In this document: positions 1 through 9,031 of the stretch, in pieces | How the letters are laid out: the number at the start of each line of letters is the position of its first letter | Position numbering within the stretch: position 1 is the first letter of the stretch | NCBI RefSeq assembly: GCF_001921215.1 | Contig: NZ_MSIF01000007.1 | Location: forward strand, 124,001-188,000 | DNA: 64,000 nt | From: Actinophytocola xinjiangensis | Lineage (GTDB): Bacteria > Actinomycetota > Actinomycetes > Mycobacteriales > Pseudonocardiaceae | Reading direction: 5' to 3' | Position numbers and translations under genes: made by a program | The notes under the pieces: model-generated | The model's input: the letters and a program-made list of their open reading frames with translations, nothing else | What the model was told of the DNA's origin: nothing | Databases searched by the model: none

Positions 1-772
1 CCTCGGACGGGTGGTCGATGTGCTTCCAGGACAGCTCCGAGACATGGACCAGACCGTCCACGCCGCCAAGGTCGACGAACGCACCGAAGTTGACGATCGA
101 GGAGACCACGCCCTTGCGGACCTGGCCACGCTGCAGCTGGTTGAGGAACTCGCTGCGCACCTCGGACTGCGTCTGCTCCAGCCACGCGCGCCGAGACAGA
201 ACCACGTTGTTGCGGTTCTTGTCCAGCTCGATGATCTTCGCCTCGAGCTCACGGCCGACGTAGGGCTGCAGGTCACGAACCCGGCGCATCTCGACCAGCG
301 ACGCGGGCAGGAAGCCCCGCAGGCCGATGTCGAGAATCAGGCCGCCCTTGACGACCTCGATGACCGTGCCCTTGACCGGCTCGTCGGACTCCTTGAGCGC
401 CTCGATCGTGCCCCAGGCCCGCTCGTACTGAGCGCGCTTCTTGGACAGGATCAGCCGGCCCTCCTTGTCCTCCTTCTGGAGGACCAGGGCCTCGACGTGG
501 TCACCGACCTTGACGACCTCGTTCGGGTCGACGTCATGCTTGATCGACAACTCACGAGAGGGAATGACCCCCTCGGTCTTGTAGCCGATGTCGAGCAGGA
601 CCTCGTCCCGATCGACCTTCACGATGGTGCCCTCGACGATGTCGCCATCGTTGAAGTACTTGATGGTCTTGTCGATGGCGGCGAGGAAGTCCTCCCCCGT
701 CCCGACGTCGTTAACGGCGATCTGCTGCTTCGGCGCGGCGTCAGCCGGGACAGTGGTGGTGTCGGTGGACAT
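1..772 (-). CDS. rpsA: 30S ribosomal protein S1, 3' end outside window
   Basis: Reading leftward from ATG at 772, the product begins MSTDTTTVPADAAPKQQ and runs as S1 RNA-binding repeats, with phrases such as GDIVEGTIVKVDRDEVLLDIGYKTEGVIP and, in the last visible repeat, IVNFGAFVDLGGVDGLVHVSELSWKHI. S1 binds mRNA on the 30S subunit and aids initiation. About 257 residues (two full repeats and the start of a third) are visible; the family is usually near 490 residues in actinobacteria, so the rest lies left of base 1. In mycobacteria rpsA is next to polA; here seven genes separate them, so synteny is loosened rather than lost. Identification rests on direct motif recognition. Confidence 0.97.
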   Translation of the reverse strand, partial: MSTDTTTVPADAAPKQQIAVNDVGTGEDFLAAIDKTIKYFNDGDIVEGTIVKVDRDEVLLDIGYKTEGVIPSRELSIKHDVDPNEVVKVGDHVEALVLQKEDKEGRLILSKKRAQYERAWGTIEALKESDEPVKGTVIEVVKGGLILDIGLRGFLPASLVEMRRVRDLQPYVGRELEAKIIELDKNRNNVVLSRRAWLEQTQSEVRSEFLNQLQRGQVRKGVVSSIVNFGAFVDLGGVDGLVHVSELSWKHIDHPSE

Positions 773-1061
773 TGGCTAGGTGGCTCCGGTACGGATTAGT
801 TGAGAGACGGCAGGATTTGCAGTTGTCGGCACGCGGCGGCATAGTCGCCGACGGATCCGACACGGGTGCGTACGACACCGCCAACGCCGCGCGACCGAAT
901 CTGATTCCCTGCGAGGTGGACAGACGGGCAGCGCGATACCACTGCGCGCCGGTATCCTACGTGCCCGCACGTCGGCCGGGCAAACGTGGGTGGCTGATCA
1001 GCGCAGTTTCGGAGCAGTCACAGTGGTGCACCGCGAAGCGCGCGGCCACGAGGGGGAACGC

Positions 1062-1931
1062 ATGTCCACGCCGTCAACCGGCGAACCAACCGACCTGGAG
1101 CAGCCACCGGTCCGCCGGGCGGAACAACTGCTCGGCACCGTCGGCAGTGAACGGCGATCCGCGTCGTCGGCCGAGTCCGTCGCCGCCAACAGCGCCTGGT
1201 GGGACGCCGACGCCGACGACTACCACGTCGAACACGGCGAGTTCCTCGGCGTCAGCGACTTCGTGTGGTGCCCGGAGGCGCTGCGGGAGGCCGACGCGCG
1301 GCTGCTCGGCGAGGTCGGCGGCCGCGACGTGCTGGAGGTCGGCTGCGGGTCGGCGCCGTGCGCGCGGTGGCTGACCGCCGAGGGCGCGCGGGTCGTCGGG
1401 CTCGACCTGTCGGCCGGCATGCTGCGTTACGCCGCCGCCGCCAACGAGGCCACCGGGATCGACGTTCCGCTGGTCAGGGCCAACGCCGAACGGTTGCCGT
1501 TCGCCAGCGAGTCGTTCGACGTCGCGTGCTCGGCGTTCGGCGCGGTGCCGTTCGTGTCGTCGCTGGCCGCGGTGTTCGGCGAGGTCGCCCGGGTGCTGCG
1601 GCCCGGCGGGTCGTGGGTGTTCGCCGTGACTCACCCGATGCGGTGGATCTTCCCGGACGATCCGGGGCCCAACGGGCTGCGGGTCACCGGCTCCTACTTC
1701 GACCGCCGCCCCTACGTCGAGGTCGACGGCGACGGCCGCGCGACCTACGTGGAGTACCACCGCACGCTCGGGGACTTCGTGCGCGCCCTGACCGGCGCCG
1801 GGCTGACGATCGTCGACCTGATCGAGCCCGAGTGGCCAGACGGGCTGACCGAGGTGTGGGGCCAGTGGAGCCCGCTGCGCGGCGAACTGTTCCCCGGCAC
1901 GGCGATCTTCCGGTGCCGGCGGGTCGGGTGA
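1062..1931 (+). CDS. class I SAM-dependent methyltransferase
   Basis: The 289-residue product has a Rossmann methyltransferase core: motif I DVLEVGCGSAP, then ARVVGLDLSAGML (motif II), VRANAERLPFASESFDVACSAF (motifs III/IV) and EVARVLRPGGSWVF (motif VI). This is the UbiE/MenG-like Methyltransf_11 layout. The substrate cannot be told. I chose ATG 1062 because GAGGGGGA lies six bases upstream; an in-frame start at 990 has no such site and would add 24 residues of poor quality. It is divergent from rpsA and its stop overlaps the GTG of the next gene (GTGA), so the two are probably translationally coupled. Confidence 0.85.
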   Translation: MSTPSTGEPTDLEQPPVRRAEQLLGTVGSERRSASSAESVAANSAWWDADADDYHVEHGEFLGVSDFVWCPEALREADARLLGEVGGRDVLEVGCGSAPCARWLTAEGARVVGLDLSAGMLRYAAAANEATGIDVPLVRANAERLPFASESFDVACSAFGAVPFVSSLAAVFGEVARVLRPGGSWVFAVTHPMRWIFPDDPGPNGLRVTGSYFDRRPYVEVDGDGRATYVEYHRTLGDFVRALTGAGLTIVDLIEPEWPDGLTEVWGQWSPLRGELFPGTAIFRCRRVG

Positions 1932-2944
1932 GGGTCGCCGACGCACTGCTGGCCGCCCAGGCCGCCCGGTTCGAACGGCTCGACCCGCTGCTGCCACCCG
2001 CCGTCGCACCGCCCGACGGTGACGTCCTGACCGCCGCGCTGCCCGACGGCGAGCGGGTGGCCGGGGTGCTGACGCGGGCGAACCACCCGGCGGGCAGCGC
2101 GGCGACCCTGTGGTCGCCGGCGCAGGTGTGGGAGCTGCATCCGCTGGTCGGGGACGTGGGCGGGGCGGGCACGGAGGCGCTGCTGCGGGAGTGGCGGCGG
2201 GTGCTCGACCGGGTCCCGCCGGGGGTCGACTCGGCGTGCACGGTCACGTGGCCGAGCCGGGACGTCGAGGCGGCCGGGCCGTTGCTGCGGCACGGGTTCG
2301 TGCCGCTGACGATCCTGGCGGTGCGGGTCGGGGCGGCCGACGTGGTGGCTGACGAGGGGGCTGAGGTCGCCGACGGCGACCTGGCCCGCGATGCGACCGA
2401 CAGCGCGGTGAGCGGCGGCGCGGGCGGCCGTGCGGAGGGTGTGGGGGGCGACCTGGTGGTGCGGGTGGCCACGGGGCGGGATCTGGACGTGGTGTTGGAA
2501 CTGGAGTTGGTCGAGTTGGCGTACTCGGCGCAGGTGGGGGCGGCGATCGTGCGGGCGGACGCCCGGCAGGTCAGGCGGGCGGCGTTGGTTCGTCACCTTG
2601 AGCAGGGTGATCCGGTGTGGCTGGCGGAGCAGGGTGGGGTCGTGGTCGGGGCCGCGCACTGTCGGGTGGTGGAGGTCGGGGCCGGGTCGGCGGGGGCGGG
2701 GCGGTTGCCGGTGGGGCGTTGGGGGTACGTCAACTCGGTTTCGGTGCGGCCGGAGGTTCGGGGGGCGGGGGTCGGGCGGCGGTTGATGGACGTCGCGCAC
2801 CGGGGGTTGCGGCAGTGGGGGGCGGGCCGCACGTTTCTGTACTTCAACCCGCCCAATCCGCTCTCGCCGGGGTTCTGGGCCCGACAGGGATACCGTCCAC
2901 TGTGGACGATCTGGGAGGTTCGGCCGGCCGGCGCCATGCGGTAG
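1928..2944 (+). CDS. GNAT-family N-acetyltransferase
   Basis: The 338-residue product ends in a clear GNAT fold: VNSVSVRPEVRGAGVGRRLMDVA carries the R-G-A-G-V-G acetyl-CoA pyrophosphate loop, followed by FLYFNPPNPLSPGFWARQGYRPL (beta-6/beta-7). The N-terminal half (about residues 1-150) looks like a second, decayed GNAT domain (VTWPSRDVEAAGPLLRHGFVPLTILAVR), so this may be a tandem-GNAT enzyme with one active half. The GTG start overlaps the methyltransferase stop by four bases; longer in-frame extensions upstream run antiparallel to nothing useful and cross the whole methyltransferase, so they were discarded. The substrate is unknown; small-molecule or protein acetylation are both possible. 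Confidence 0.8.
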   Translation: MRVADALLAAQAARFERLDPLLPPAVAPPDGDVLTAALPDGERVAGVLTRANHPAGSAATLWSPAQVWELHPLVGDVGGAGTEALLREWRRVLDRVPPGVDSACTVTWPSRDVEAAGPLLRHGFVPLTILAVRVGAADVVADEGAEVADGDLARDATDSAVSGGAGGRAEGVGGDLVVRVATGRDLDVVLELELVELAYSAQVGAAIVRADARQVRRAALVRHLEQGDPVWLAEQGGVVVGAAHCRVVEVGAGSAGAGRLPVGRWGYVNSVSVRPEVRGAGVGRRLMDVAHRGLRQWGAGRTFLYFNPPNPLSPGFWARQGYRPLWTIWEVRPAGAMR

Positions 2945-3003
2945 GGAACCCGGCGCGCCACTCGTGACTCTTGCACGTGAACGATCCGATACAGGGAGCG
3001 TGC

Positions 3004-3492
3004 ATGACCACTGGGGACTGGTTCGAAGCCCTCTACCAGGGCAGCTACCGCAGTTTTGTACTCACCGCCTATGCACTGCTCGGTGACCTCGGCGAAGCCG
3101 AGGAGGTCACCCAGGAGGCCTTCGCCGTCGCCTATGGGCGGCACGGGCGGGTCGCGCGGGCCGACAGTCCGGAGGCATGGGTCCGCACCGTCGTGGTGAA
3201 CCTCGCCAAAAGACGGGGGCGGCGGCGGGCGATGCTCGACCGGCTGCTGCGGCGCGGCGCCACCGACCCCGACCCACCGCCGCCCGGCGAGCACCTCGAC
3301 CTGCACGCCGCCATCCGCGCCCTCGACCACGACCACCGTGCGGCCATCGTCCTGCACTACCTGGCCGACCTGCCGCTGGACACCGTCGCGTCCATCGTCG
3401 GAGTTCCGGTCGGGACGGTGAAGTCGCGGCTGTCCCGGGCGCGGGCCGCGCTCGCCCGCCAACTCAGCCCCCAGGAGGCCGACCATGCCTGA
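3004..3492 (+). CDS. ECF RNA polymerase sigma factor (SigE-like)
   Basis: This 162-residue protein has region 2 (YRSFVLTAYALLGDLGEAEEVTQEAFAVAY, then SPEAWVRTVVVNLAKRRGRR) and region 4 (DHRAAIVLHYLADLPLDTVASIVGVPVGTVKSRLSRARAAL), with no SnoaL or other C-terminal extension. It would direct RNA polymerase to a stress or envelope regulon. ATG 3004 has GGGAG seven bases upstream; an in-frame start at 2971 is possible but lacks a site. Its last codons overlap the next gene by eight bases, so the membrane protein that follows is its likely co-regulated partner or antagonist. Confidence 0.9.
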   Translation: MTTGDWFEALYQGSYRSFVLTAYALLGDLGEAEEVTQEAFAVAYGRHGRVARADSPEAWVRTVVVNLAKRRGRRRAMLDRLLRRGATDPDPPPPGEHLDLHAAIRALDHDHRAAIVLHYLADLPLDTVASIVGVPVGTVKSRLSRARAALARQLSPQEADHA

Positions 3493-4780
3493 CCACGACA
3501 CCCACCTCGACGAACAGCTCACCGACCTGCGCACCGACCTGCGCAACGACGTCTCCCTCCCCCACCCCGCCGCCATCCTCGAACGCCACCGCCAGCGCCG
3601 TTCCCGCCGGCGCCTGCAGGCCGGCGCGGTGGCCGCCGTCCTCGTCGTCGGCGCGCTGATGCCCACCCTGCGCAGCACCAACGCGGCGCCCGCCACCGGC
3701 GGCCCCCCGACGGCGGACACCACGCCCACGTCGACCGACGACCGGTTGGTGACCAACCTGCAGTTCGCCGCCGACGGAACCGGCTACGCCACCCGCTTCC
3801 ACCTCCCCGACGACGGCCCCGGCGAGCCGATCCCCCCTTTCGACGCGACCCTCCTGACCAGCTCCGACGGGGAGAACTGGGACGAGGTTGGGACCATCCC
3901 GATACCGGAGCGGACCGACCTCTACCTCATCGGCGACCTGACGGTGCTGGGGCCCGAGGAACTCGTGGTCGACTGGCGGTCCGAGAAGAACCCGACCAGC
4001 TCCGCCTCCGCGCGCATCCACAGCACCGACGGCGGCCGGACCTGGCAGGACGTCCCGATGCCCGACGTCGTGACCGAGGTCGTGCCGGCCATCCCCGACC
4101 ACGCCGAACTCGTGCCGGCCTGTTCCGTTGACCCCACGAAACGACCGCCGTGCACGACCCCGTCGTTCACCGTCGTCCTGCCCGGCACCGGGACCTCCGC
4201 GGTCCTCGCCAACCCGCCGCCGCTGCTCACCCCCGTGCCCGGCTCCCTGCCGACCGCGAACGGCCGCTGGTGGGCGGTCGGCCAGCAGCCGGACACCAAG
4301 GACTGGGCGATCACGGTGAGCGCCGACGACGGCCGGACGTGGAACACCGTCACGCTGGACCTCGACCTGGCCAACGACTCCCGGTCGAACAACATCAGGG
4401 CATCGGTCGTGTCCATGGACGACAGCCTGTACGCCTCGTTCGTCGGCCCCGTGCCGAACAACAGGGAGACCCTGCGCGGCATCTTCCGCAGCGACGACGA
4501 CGGCCGGACCTGGCGGCAGACCTGGACACCCGCCCCCGACCAGGACGACCTCCCCGTCACCGGCACCCTCGTTGCCGGGGACGACGGCGCCCTGCGGCTG
4601 CGGGAGTCGCCGAACCTGCTCACCTTCACCGACGGCGGCACCACCCTGACGCACACCGTGCACCTGGGTCTCGGCATGGTCGGCTGGACCCGGAAGGGCT
4701 ACGTCTCGGGGTGGCGTTCGTACTACGAGCTGTCCACCGACGGCATCAACTGGACGAAGTACGACCTGCCGATGGAGTGA
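3485..4780 (+). CDS. membrane-anchored Asp-box beta-propeller protein, probable sigma partner
   Basis: The 431-residue product has a short charged cytosolic N-terminus (about residues 1-40), one transmembrane helix (LQAGAVAAVLVVGALMPTL, about 42-60) and an exported domain containing at least five Asp-box repeats of the form S-x-D-x-G-x-x-W: SSDGENWDEV, STDGGRTWQDV, SADDGRTWNTV, SDDDGRTWRQT and STDGINWTKY. Asp boxes mark sialidase/sortilin/BNR-type propellers. Overlap with the ECF sigma gene suggests the cytosolic tail acts as an anti-sigma segment and the propeller as an extracellular sensor, but no zinc-binding anti-sigma motif (HxxxCxxC) is visible, so that role is inference. It is convergent with the next gene and overlaps it by 35 bases. 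Confidence 0.75.
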   Translation: MPDHDTHLDEQLTDLRTDLRNDVSLPHPAAILERHRQRRSRRRLQAGAVAAVLVVGALMPTLRSTNAAPATGGPPTADTTPTSTDDRLVTNLQFAADGTGYATRFHLPDDGPGEPIPPFDATLLTSSDGENWDEVGTIPIPERTDLYLIGDLTVLGPEELVVDWRSEKNPTSSASARIHSTDGGRTWQDVPMPDVVTEVVPAIPDHAELVPACSVDPTKRPPCTTPSFTVVLPGTGTSAVLANPPPLLTPVPGSLPTANGRWWAVGQQPDTKDWAITVSADDGRTWNTVTLDLDLANDSRSNNIRASVVSMDDSLYASFVGPVPNNRETLRGIFRSDDDGRTWRQTWTPAPDQDDLPVTGTLVAGDDGALRLRESPNLLTFTDGGTTLTHTVHLGLGMVGWTRKGYVSGWRSYYELSTDGINWTKYDLPME

Positions 4781-5285
4781 ACTCACCGACCTGGCGGACC
4801 GCCGAGGGGCGGCCGGCCAGGGCCTGGCGCACGCCCTCCAGCACGCCGGCCGCGATCTCCTGGCGGTTGAGCCAGCGGTTGCGGCCGGCGTGCCGGACGA
4901 AACCCAGCACGACCTGCTGGGTCGGATGCCCGGACAGCACCGGCTCCGGACAGCCGCCGACCGGATGGGCCGACGCGCTTCCATGGACCTCCACCACGGG
5001 CGCGGCGGGAGCCAGCAGCGGCGCGACCGCGTGCAGCACGGTCTCCCGCACCTCCCGGTGCACCCAGGCGACCAGCAGGTCCGCCGGCCCACCCAGCGCC
5101 ACACCGGCGTCGCGCGCCAGGGCGGGGGCGTCGAACCAGTCGGCACGCACCCATACCGACCCCCGGGTCGCGCCGGCGGAACGGCGGCTGGGAACCACGA
5201 CGTGCCAGCCGTCGGCGACGAGGGATTCGGCGCAGCCGGACAACATTCCGGTACCGCCGAGAACAAGGGCCCGCTGTCCGGTCAT
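4746..5285 (-). CDS. Rossmann-fold short-chain dehydrogenase-like protein
   Basis: The product is 179 residues, starting MTGQRALVLGGTGMLSGCAESLVADGW, a nucleotide-binding GGTGML variant of GxxGxxG. It then continues VVPSRR ... WFDAPALARDAGVALGGPADLLVAWVH. It is shorter than classical SDRs (about 250), lacks a visible YxxxK catalytic pair and ends after a WLNRQEIAAGVLEGVRQAL segment, so it may be a binding protein or an atypical oxidoreductase of the small SDR kind seen near Bacillus yteF-like genes. The 3' end overlaps the Asp-box gene on the other strand. Substrate unknown. Confidence 0.65.
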   Translation of the reverse strand: MTGQRALVLGGTGMLSGCAESLVADGWHVVVPSRRSAGATRGSVWVRADWFDAPALARDAGVALGGPADLLVAWVHREVRETVLHAVAPLLAPAAPVVEVHGSASAHPVGGCPEPVLSGHPTQQVVLGFVRHAGRNRWLNRQEIAAGVLEGVRQALAGRPSAVRQVGEFTPSAGRTSSS

Positions 5286-5348
5286 CAGACCTCCGGTGCC
5301 TGGCTTTCCCGGTCAGGGTACCGCTTCGGCGGACAACCGCCTTGTTGA

Positions 5349-5789
5349 TCAGTGCGCGGGCTCGCGGGCCTCGGTCAGGCTGTAGACGTTGCCGGAGTCG
5401 TCGCGGAACGTCGCCTCGATCCCGTAAGGACGGTCGGCCGGCTCGGACAGGAACACCACGCCCCGCTCCGACAGCTCGCGGAACGTCTTGTGGCAGTCGT
5501 CGGTGGCCAGCACACCCAGGCCCATCGCGCCCTTGGCGACCAGCGCGCGGATCTGGTCGGAGTTCTCCGGCGAGTGGCCCATCCGGCAGTCGGCCAGGAT
5601 GAACTCGACCTCCGGCTGGCCGGGCGGGCTGACCGTCAGCCACCGAAAGCCCTTGCCGGCGCCCTTCTCGAAACCGTCGGCCATCACCACGTCGTTGCGC
5701 AGCTCGAAGCCGAGCGTGTCGACGTAGAACTCCCTGGCCCGGTCCTGGTCGAGCACGTAGACGCTGTTGTGGGTGAACTTGGTGATCAT
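5349..5789 (-). CDS. VOC (glyoxalase/bleomycin resistance) family protein
   Basis: The 146-residue product opens MITKFTHNSVYVLDQDRAREFYVDTLGFELRNDV, the typical VOC start (beta strand, D-x-x-x-A-x-x-F-Y, L-G-F). It ends GIEATFRDDSGNVYSLTEA, the metal-proximal strand with the glutamate expected in VOC active sites. VOC proteins act as metal-dependent lyases, dioxygenases or drug-binding proteins. It lies 33 bases downstream of an AraC regulator on the same strand, a common actinobacterial pairing in which both genes are co-transcribed. The ligand cannot be predicted. Confidence 0.85.
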   Translation of the reverse strand: MITKFTHNSVYVLDQDRAREFYVDTLGFELRNDVVMADGFEKGAGKGFRWLTVSPPGQPEVEFILADCRMGHSPENSDQIRALVAKGAMGLGVLATDDCHKTFRELSERGVVFLSEPADRPYGIEATFRDDSGNVYSLTEAREPAH

Positions 5790-5822
5790 GTCGGGGTTCC
5801 TCCCTCTCGGTGTGACCCCAAC

Positions 5823-6260
5823 CTACGAGCCGGGCGCCCCGGGACGCTTGTCCGCGATTGCTGCGGGCGGCAGCGGCCGTGACCAGGCCATCACGTAACA
5901 CCCGGGGATCGGCGGCGGTCCGCCCCTGGCGACCGCGCGGCGCCGGTACCCGCTCGGCGAGCAGCCCACCAGCTCGGTGAACCGGCGGGAGAACGAACTG
6001 AGGCTGGAGAACCCGACCAGCACACAGATCTCGGTGACCGTGAGGTTCACCGACGCCAACAGGTCCTTCGCGCGCTCCACCCGCCGCCGGCTCAGGTAGC
6101 CGCCGGGGGTCTCGCCGAACGCCGCCCGGAACTCCCGCGCGAAGTGGTAGCGGGAGAACCCGGCGGCGCCGGCGAGCGCGTCGAGGTCCAGCGGCTCGGC
6201 GTAACGCGCGTCCATCAGGTCGCGCGCCCGCCGCAGGTGGAACTCAGTGGGCGGCGTCAT
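5823..6260 (-). CDS. AraC-family transcriptional regulator, DNA-binding domain only
   Basis: The 145-residue product carries the two helix-turn-helix motifs of AraC/XylS proteins near its N-terminus: DLDALAGAAGFSRYHFAREFRAAFGETPGGYLSRRRVERAKDLL and VTEICVLVGFSSLSSFSRRFTELVGCSPSGYRR. There is no ligand-binding N-terminal cupin domain, so it is a minimal AraC protein. It starts inside the last codons of polA (17-base overlap) and precedes the VOC gene, so polA, this gene and the VOC gene may share a transcript. The 45-residue tail has no recognised domain. Confidence 0.88.
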   Translation of the reverse strand: MTPPTEFHLRRARDLMDARYAEPLDLDALAGAAGFSRYHFAREFRAAFGETPGGYLSRRRVERAKDLLASVNLTVTEICVLVGFSSLSSFSRRFTELVGCSPSGYRRRAVARGGPPPIPGCYVMAWSRPLPPAAIADKRPGAPGS

Positions 6261-8973
6261 TCCACGAATGTCCGAACCCGACGGAGACGTCCAACGGGAC
6301 AGCCAGCTCGTAGGCGTCGCCCATTCCCTTGCGCACCAACGACTCCGCCGACTCTCGTTCGCCGTCGGCGACCTCGAGGACCAGTTCGTCGTGGACCTGG
6401 AGCAGCATCCTGGTGCGCAGGTCCGAGGCCTTGAGCGCCCGGTCGACGTTGAGCATGGCGACCTTGATGATGTCGGCCGCGCTGCCCTGGATCGGCGCGT
6501 TCAACGCCATCCGCTCGGCCATCTCCCGGCGCTGGCGGTTGTCGCTGGTGAGGTCGGGCAGGTAGCGGCGGCGGCCGAAGATCGTCGAGGTGTAGCCGTC
6601 CTTACGGGCCTTGTCGACGACCTCGTTGAGGTAGTCGCGCACACCGCCGAACCGGTCGAAGTACTCGTCCATCAGCCCCCGGGCCTCCTCGGTGGAGATC
6701 CGCAGCTGCTGGGACAGACCGTAGGCCGACAGGCCGTAGGCCAGCCCGTAGTTCATCGCCTTGATCTTGGCCCGCTGCGCGCCGGTGACCTCCGCCGGCT
6801 CCACCCCGAACACCCCCGCGGCGGTCGCGGCGTGGAAGTCGAACCCGGACTGGAACGCCTCGATCAGCGCCTCGTCGCCGGACAGGTGCGCCATGATCCG
6901 CATCTCGATCTGGCTGTAGTCGGCGGTCATCAGCTCGGCGAACCCGGCCCCGACGACGAACGTGTCGCGGATCGTGCGGCCCTCGTCGGTGCGGATCGGC
7001 ACGTTCTGCAGGTTCGGCTCGGTCGAGGACAGCCGGCCGGTGGCGGCGATCGTCTGGCTGTAGGTGGTGTGGATGCGGTCGTCCTCGGACACCGACTTGA
7101 TCAGGCCCTCGACGGTGATCTTGAGCCGGGTGGCGTCGCGGTGGTCGAGCAGGTGCGCCAGGAACGGGTGCTCGGTCTGCTCGTGCAGCGTCTGCAACGC
7201 GTCGGCGTCGGTGGTGTAGCCGGTCTTGGTGCGCTTGGTCTTGGGCATCTCCAACTCGTCGAACAGCACGACCTGGAGCTGCTTGGGCGACCCGAGGTTG
7301 ATCTCCTTGTTGATCACCGCGAACGCGTCCTGCTCGGCGCTCTTGACCCGCGCCGCGAACCGCGCCTCCAGCGACGCCAGCTGGGCGGTGTCGACCGCGA
7401 TGCCCACGGCCTCCAACTCGGCCAGCACGTACAGCAGCGGCAGCTCGATCTCGGCCAGCAGCGGCGTGCCGCCGGTCTCGTCCAGGGCGGTGTCCAGCGC
7501 GTCGGCCAGCTCCGCGATCGCCCGCGCGCGCACGATCTCGCCCTCGGCGACCTTCGCCGCGTCGCCCTCCTCGCCGTCGAGCAGCGACAGCTGCCGCTCC
7601 TCTGGCTGCTGCTCCACCCGCAGCTCCCGCTTCAGGTAGCGCAGCACCAGGTCGTCGAGGGCGAACGACCGCTGACCCGGGCGCACCAGGTAGGCGGCCA
7701 GGTGGGTGTCGGTGGCCAGCCCGCGCAGCGTCCAGCCCCGGTGGCGCAGGGCGTGCAGCGCGCGCTTCACGTCGTAGGCGAGCTTCGGGGCGGCCGGGTC
7801 GGCCAGCCACGCGGCCAGCGCCCGCTCGTCGGCCTCGTCGAGGGTGGTGACGTCGACGTACACGCCGGTGCCGTCGGCCAGCGCCAGCGCGACCGACCGC
7901 AGCTCGACGGCCTCGCCGGCCACCCCGGTCGACACGTCCCGGAACGACAGGCCCACCCGCACCCCGGCGCCGGCGTGCTCGCGCAGCCAGACCGGCAACT
8001 GGCCCGGCTCGACGGCGCCGCCGGTGACCTCGAAACCGTGCTCGGCCTCCGGTTCGGCGGTGGCCAGCTCGCCGAAGAGGCGGTCGCGCAGGACCCGGAA
8101 CTCCAGCTCGTCGAACAGCCGGTGCACCGCGTCGCGGTCCCACTGCCTGACGGCCAGCTCCTCGGGCCGGGTGTTCAGCTCGACGTCGCGGACCAGCTCG
8201 GTGAGCTGGCGGTTCATCAGCACGTGGGCCAGGTTCTCGCGCAGCGCGTCGCCGGCCTTGCCCTTGACCTCGTCGACCCGGTCCACCAGGTCGTTGAGGG
8301 ACCCGAACTGGTTGATCCACTTGGCGACGGTCTTCTCCCCCACACCGGGGATCTTGGGCAGGTTGTCCGACGGGTCGCCGCGCAGCGCCGCGAAGTCGGC
8401 GTACTGGCCGGGCTGGACACCGGTCTTGGCGAGCACCGCGGCCGGGTCCATCCTGGCCATCTCCGACACGCCCCGCGACGGGTAGAGCACCGTGACCTGG
8501 TCGTTGACCAGCTGGAAGGCGTCGCGGTCGCCGGTACAGATGGCGACGTCGAAACCCTCGGCGGTGGCCTGCGTGGTGAGCGTGGCGATCAGGTCGTCGG
8601 CCTCGAAACCCTCCTTGGCCAGCGACGGCACGGCCAACGCGCGCAGCACCTCCTCGATGAGGCTGACCTGGCCCTTGAACTCGTCGGGCGTGGTGGTGCG
8701 GTTGGCCTTGTACTCGGCGTACTGCTCGCTGCGGAAGGTCTTGCGGGACACGTCGAAGCAGACCGCGAGATGGGTCGGCTTCTCGTCGCGCAGCAGGTTG
8801 ATCAGCATGGAGGTGAACCCGTACACCGCGTTGGTGTGCTGGCCCGTGCCGGTGGAGAAGTTCTCCTTGGGTAGCGCGTAGAACGCCCGGTAGGCCATCG
8901 AGTGGCCGTCGATGAGGAGCAGGCGCTGCTCATGGCTGGTGGTCGTGGTTCGTGTGTCGGGCGTCTCAGGCAC
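6244..8973 (-). CDS. polA: DNA polymerase I
   Basis: The 909-residue enzyme shows all parts of actinobacterial Pol I. The N-terminal 5'-3' exonuclease is visible in LLLIDGHSMAYRAFYALP, CFDVSRKTFRSEQYAEYKANR, EADDLIATL and FAALRGDPSDNLPKIPGVGEKTA-type helix-hairpin sequence. The middle domain (about 310-500) lacks the DxE exonuclease residues, as in mycobacterial Pol I, so proofreading is probably absent. Polymerase motif A is DYSQIEMRIMAHLSGD (about 680), motif B RAKIKAMNYGLAYGLSAYG and motif C LQVHDELVLEV (about 860). It fills gaps in repair and removes Okazaki primers. The length matches the family. Its stop codon lies within the start of the AraC gene. Confidence 0.98.
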   Translation of the reverse strand: MPETPDTRTTTTSHEQRLLLIDGHSMAYRAFYALPKENFSTGTGQHTNAVYGFTSMLINLLRDEKPTHLAVCFDVSRKTFRSEQYAEYKANRTTTPDEFKGQVSLIEEVLRALAVPSLAKEGFEADDLIATLTTQATAEGFDVAICTGDRDAFQLVNDQVTVLYPSRGVSEMARMDPAAVLAKTGVQPGQYADFAALRGDPSDNLPKIPGVGEKTVAKWINQFGSLNDLVDRVDEVKGKAGDALRENLAHVLMNRQLTELVRDVELNTRPEELAVRQWDRDAVHRLFDELEFRVLRDRLFGELATAEPEAEHGFEVTGGAVEPGQLPVWLREHAGAGVRVGLSFRDVSTGVAGEAVELRSVALALADGTGVYVDVTTLDEADERALAAWLADPAAPKLAYDVKRALHALRHRGWTLRGLATDTHLAAYLVRPGQRSFALDDLVLRYLKRELRVEQQPEERQLSLLDGEEGDAAKVAEGEIVRARAIAELADALDTALDETGGTPLLAEIELPLLYVLAELEAVGIAVDTAQLASLEARFAARVKSAEQDAFAVINKEINLGSPKQLQVVLFDELEMPKTKRTKTGYTTDADALQTLHEQTEHPFLAHLLDHRDATRLKITVEGLIKSVSEDDRIHTTYSQTIAATGRLSSTEPNLQNVPIRTDEGRTIRDTFVVGAGFAELMTADYSQIEMRIMAHLSGDEALIEAFQSGFDFHAATAAGVFGVEPAEVTGAQRAKIKAMNYGLAYGLSAYGLSQQLRISTEEARGLMDEYFDRFGGVRDYLNEVVDKARKDGYTSTIFGRRRYLPDLTSDNRQRREMAERMALNAPIQGSAADIIKVAMLNVDRALKASDLRTRMLLQVHDELVLEVADGERESAESLVRKGMGDAYELAVPLDVSVGFGHSWNDAAH

Positions 8974-9031
8974 AGGGCGAGTCTAGGGTGGGGCACCGAC
9001 ACTGGTGACGACCACCAGCGGAGGAGACAGA

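Noticed and set aside
2945-3003. GGAAC element before the ECF sigma gene as an autoregulated promoter
   Set aside because: No -10 (CGTT or GTC type) at 16-17 bases; a chance match is likely.
6247-8874. 875-codon rightward open frame
   Set aside because: Antisense to polA, of low complexity and without motifs.
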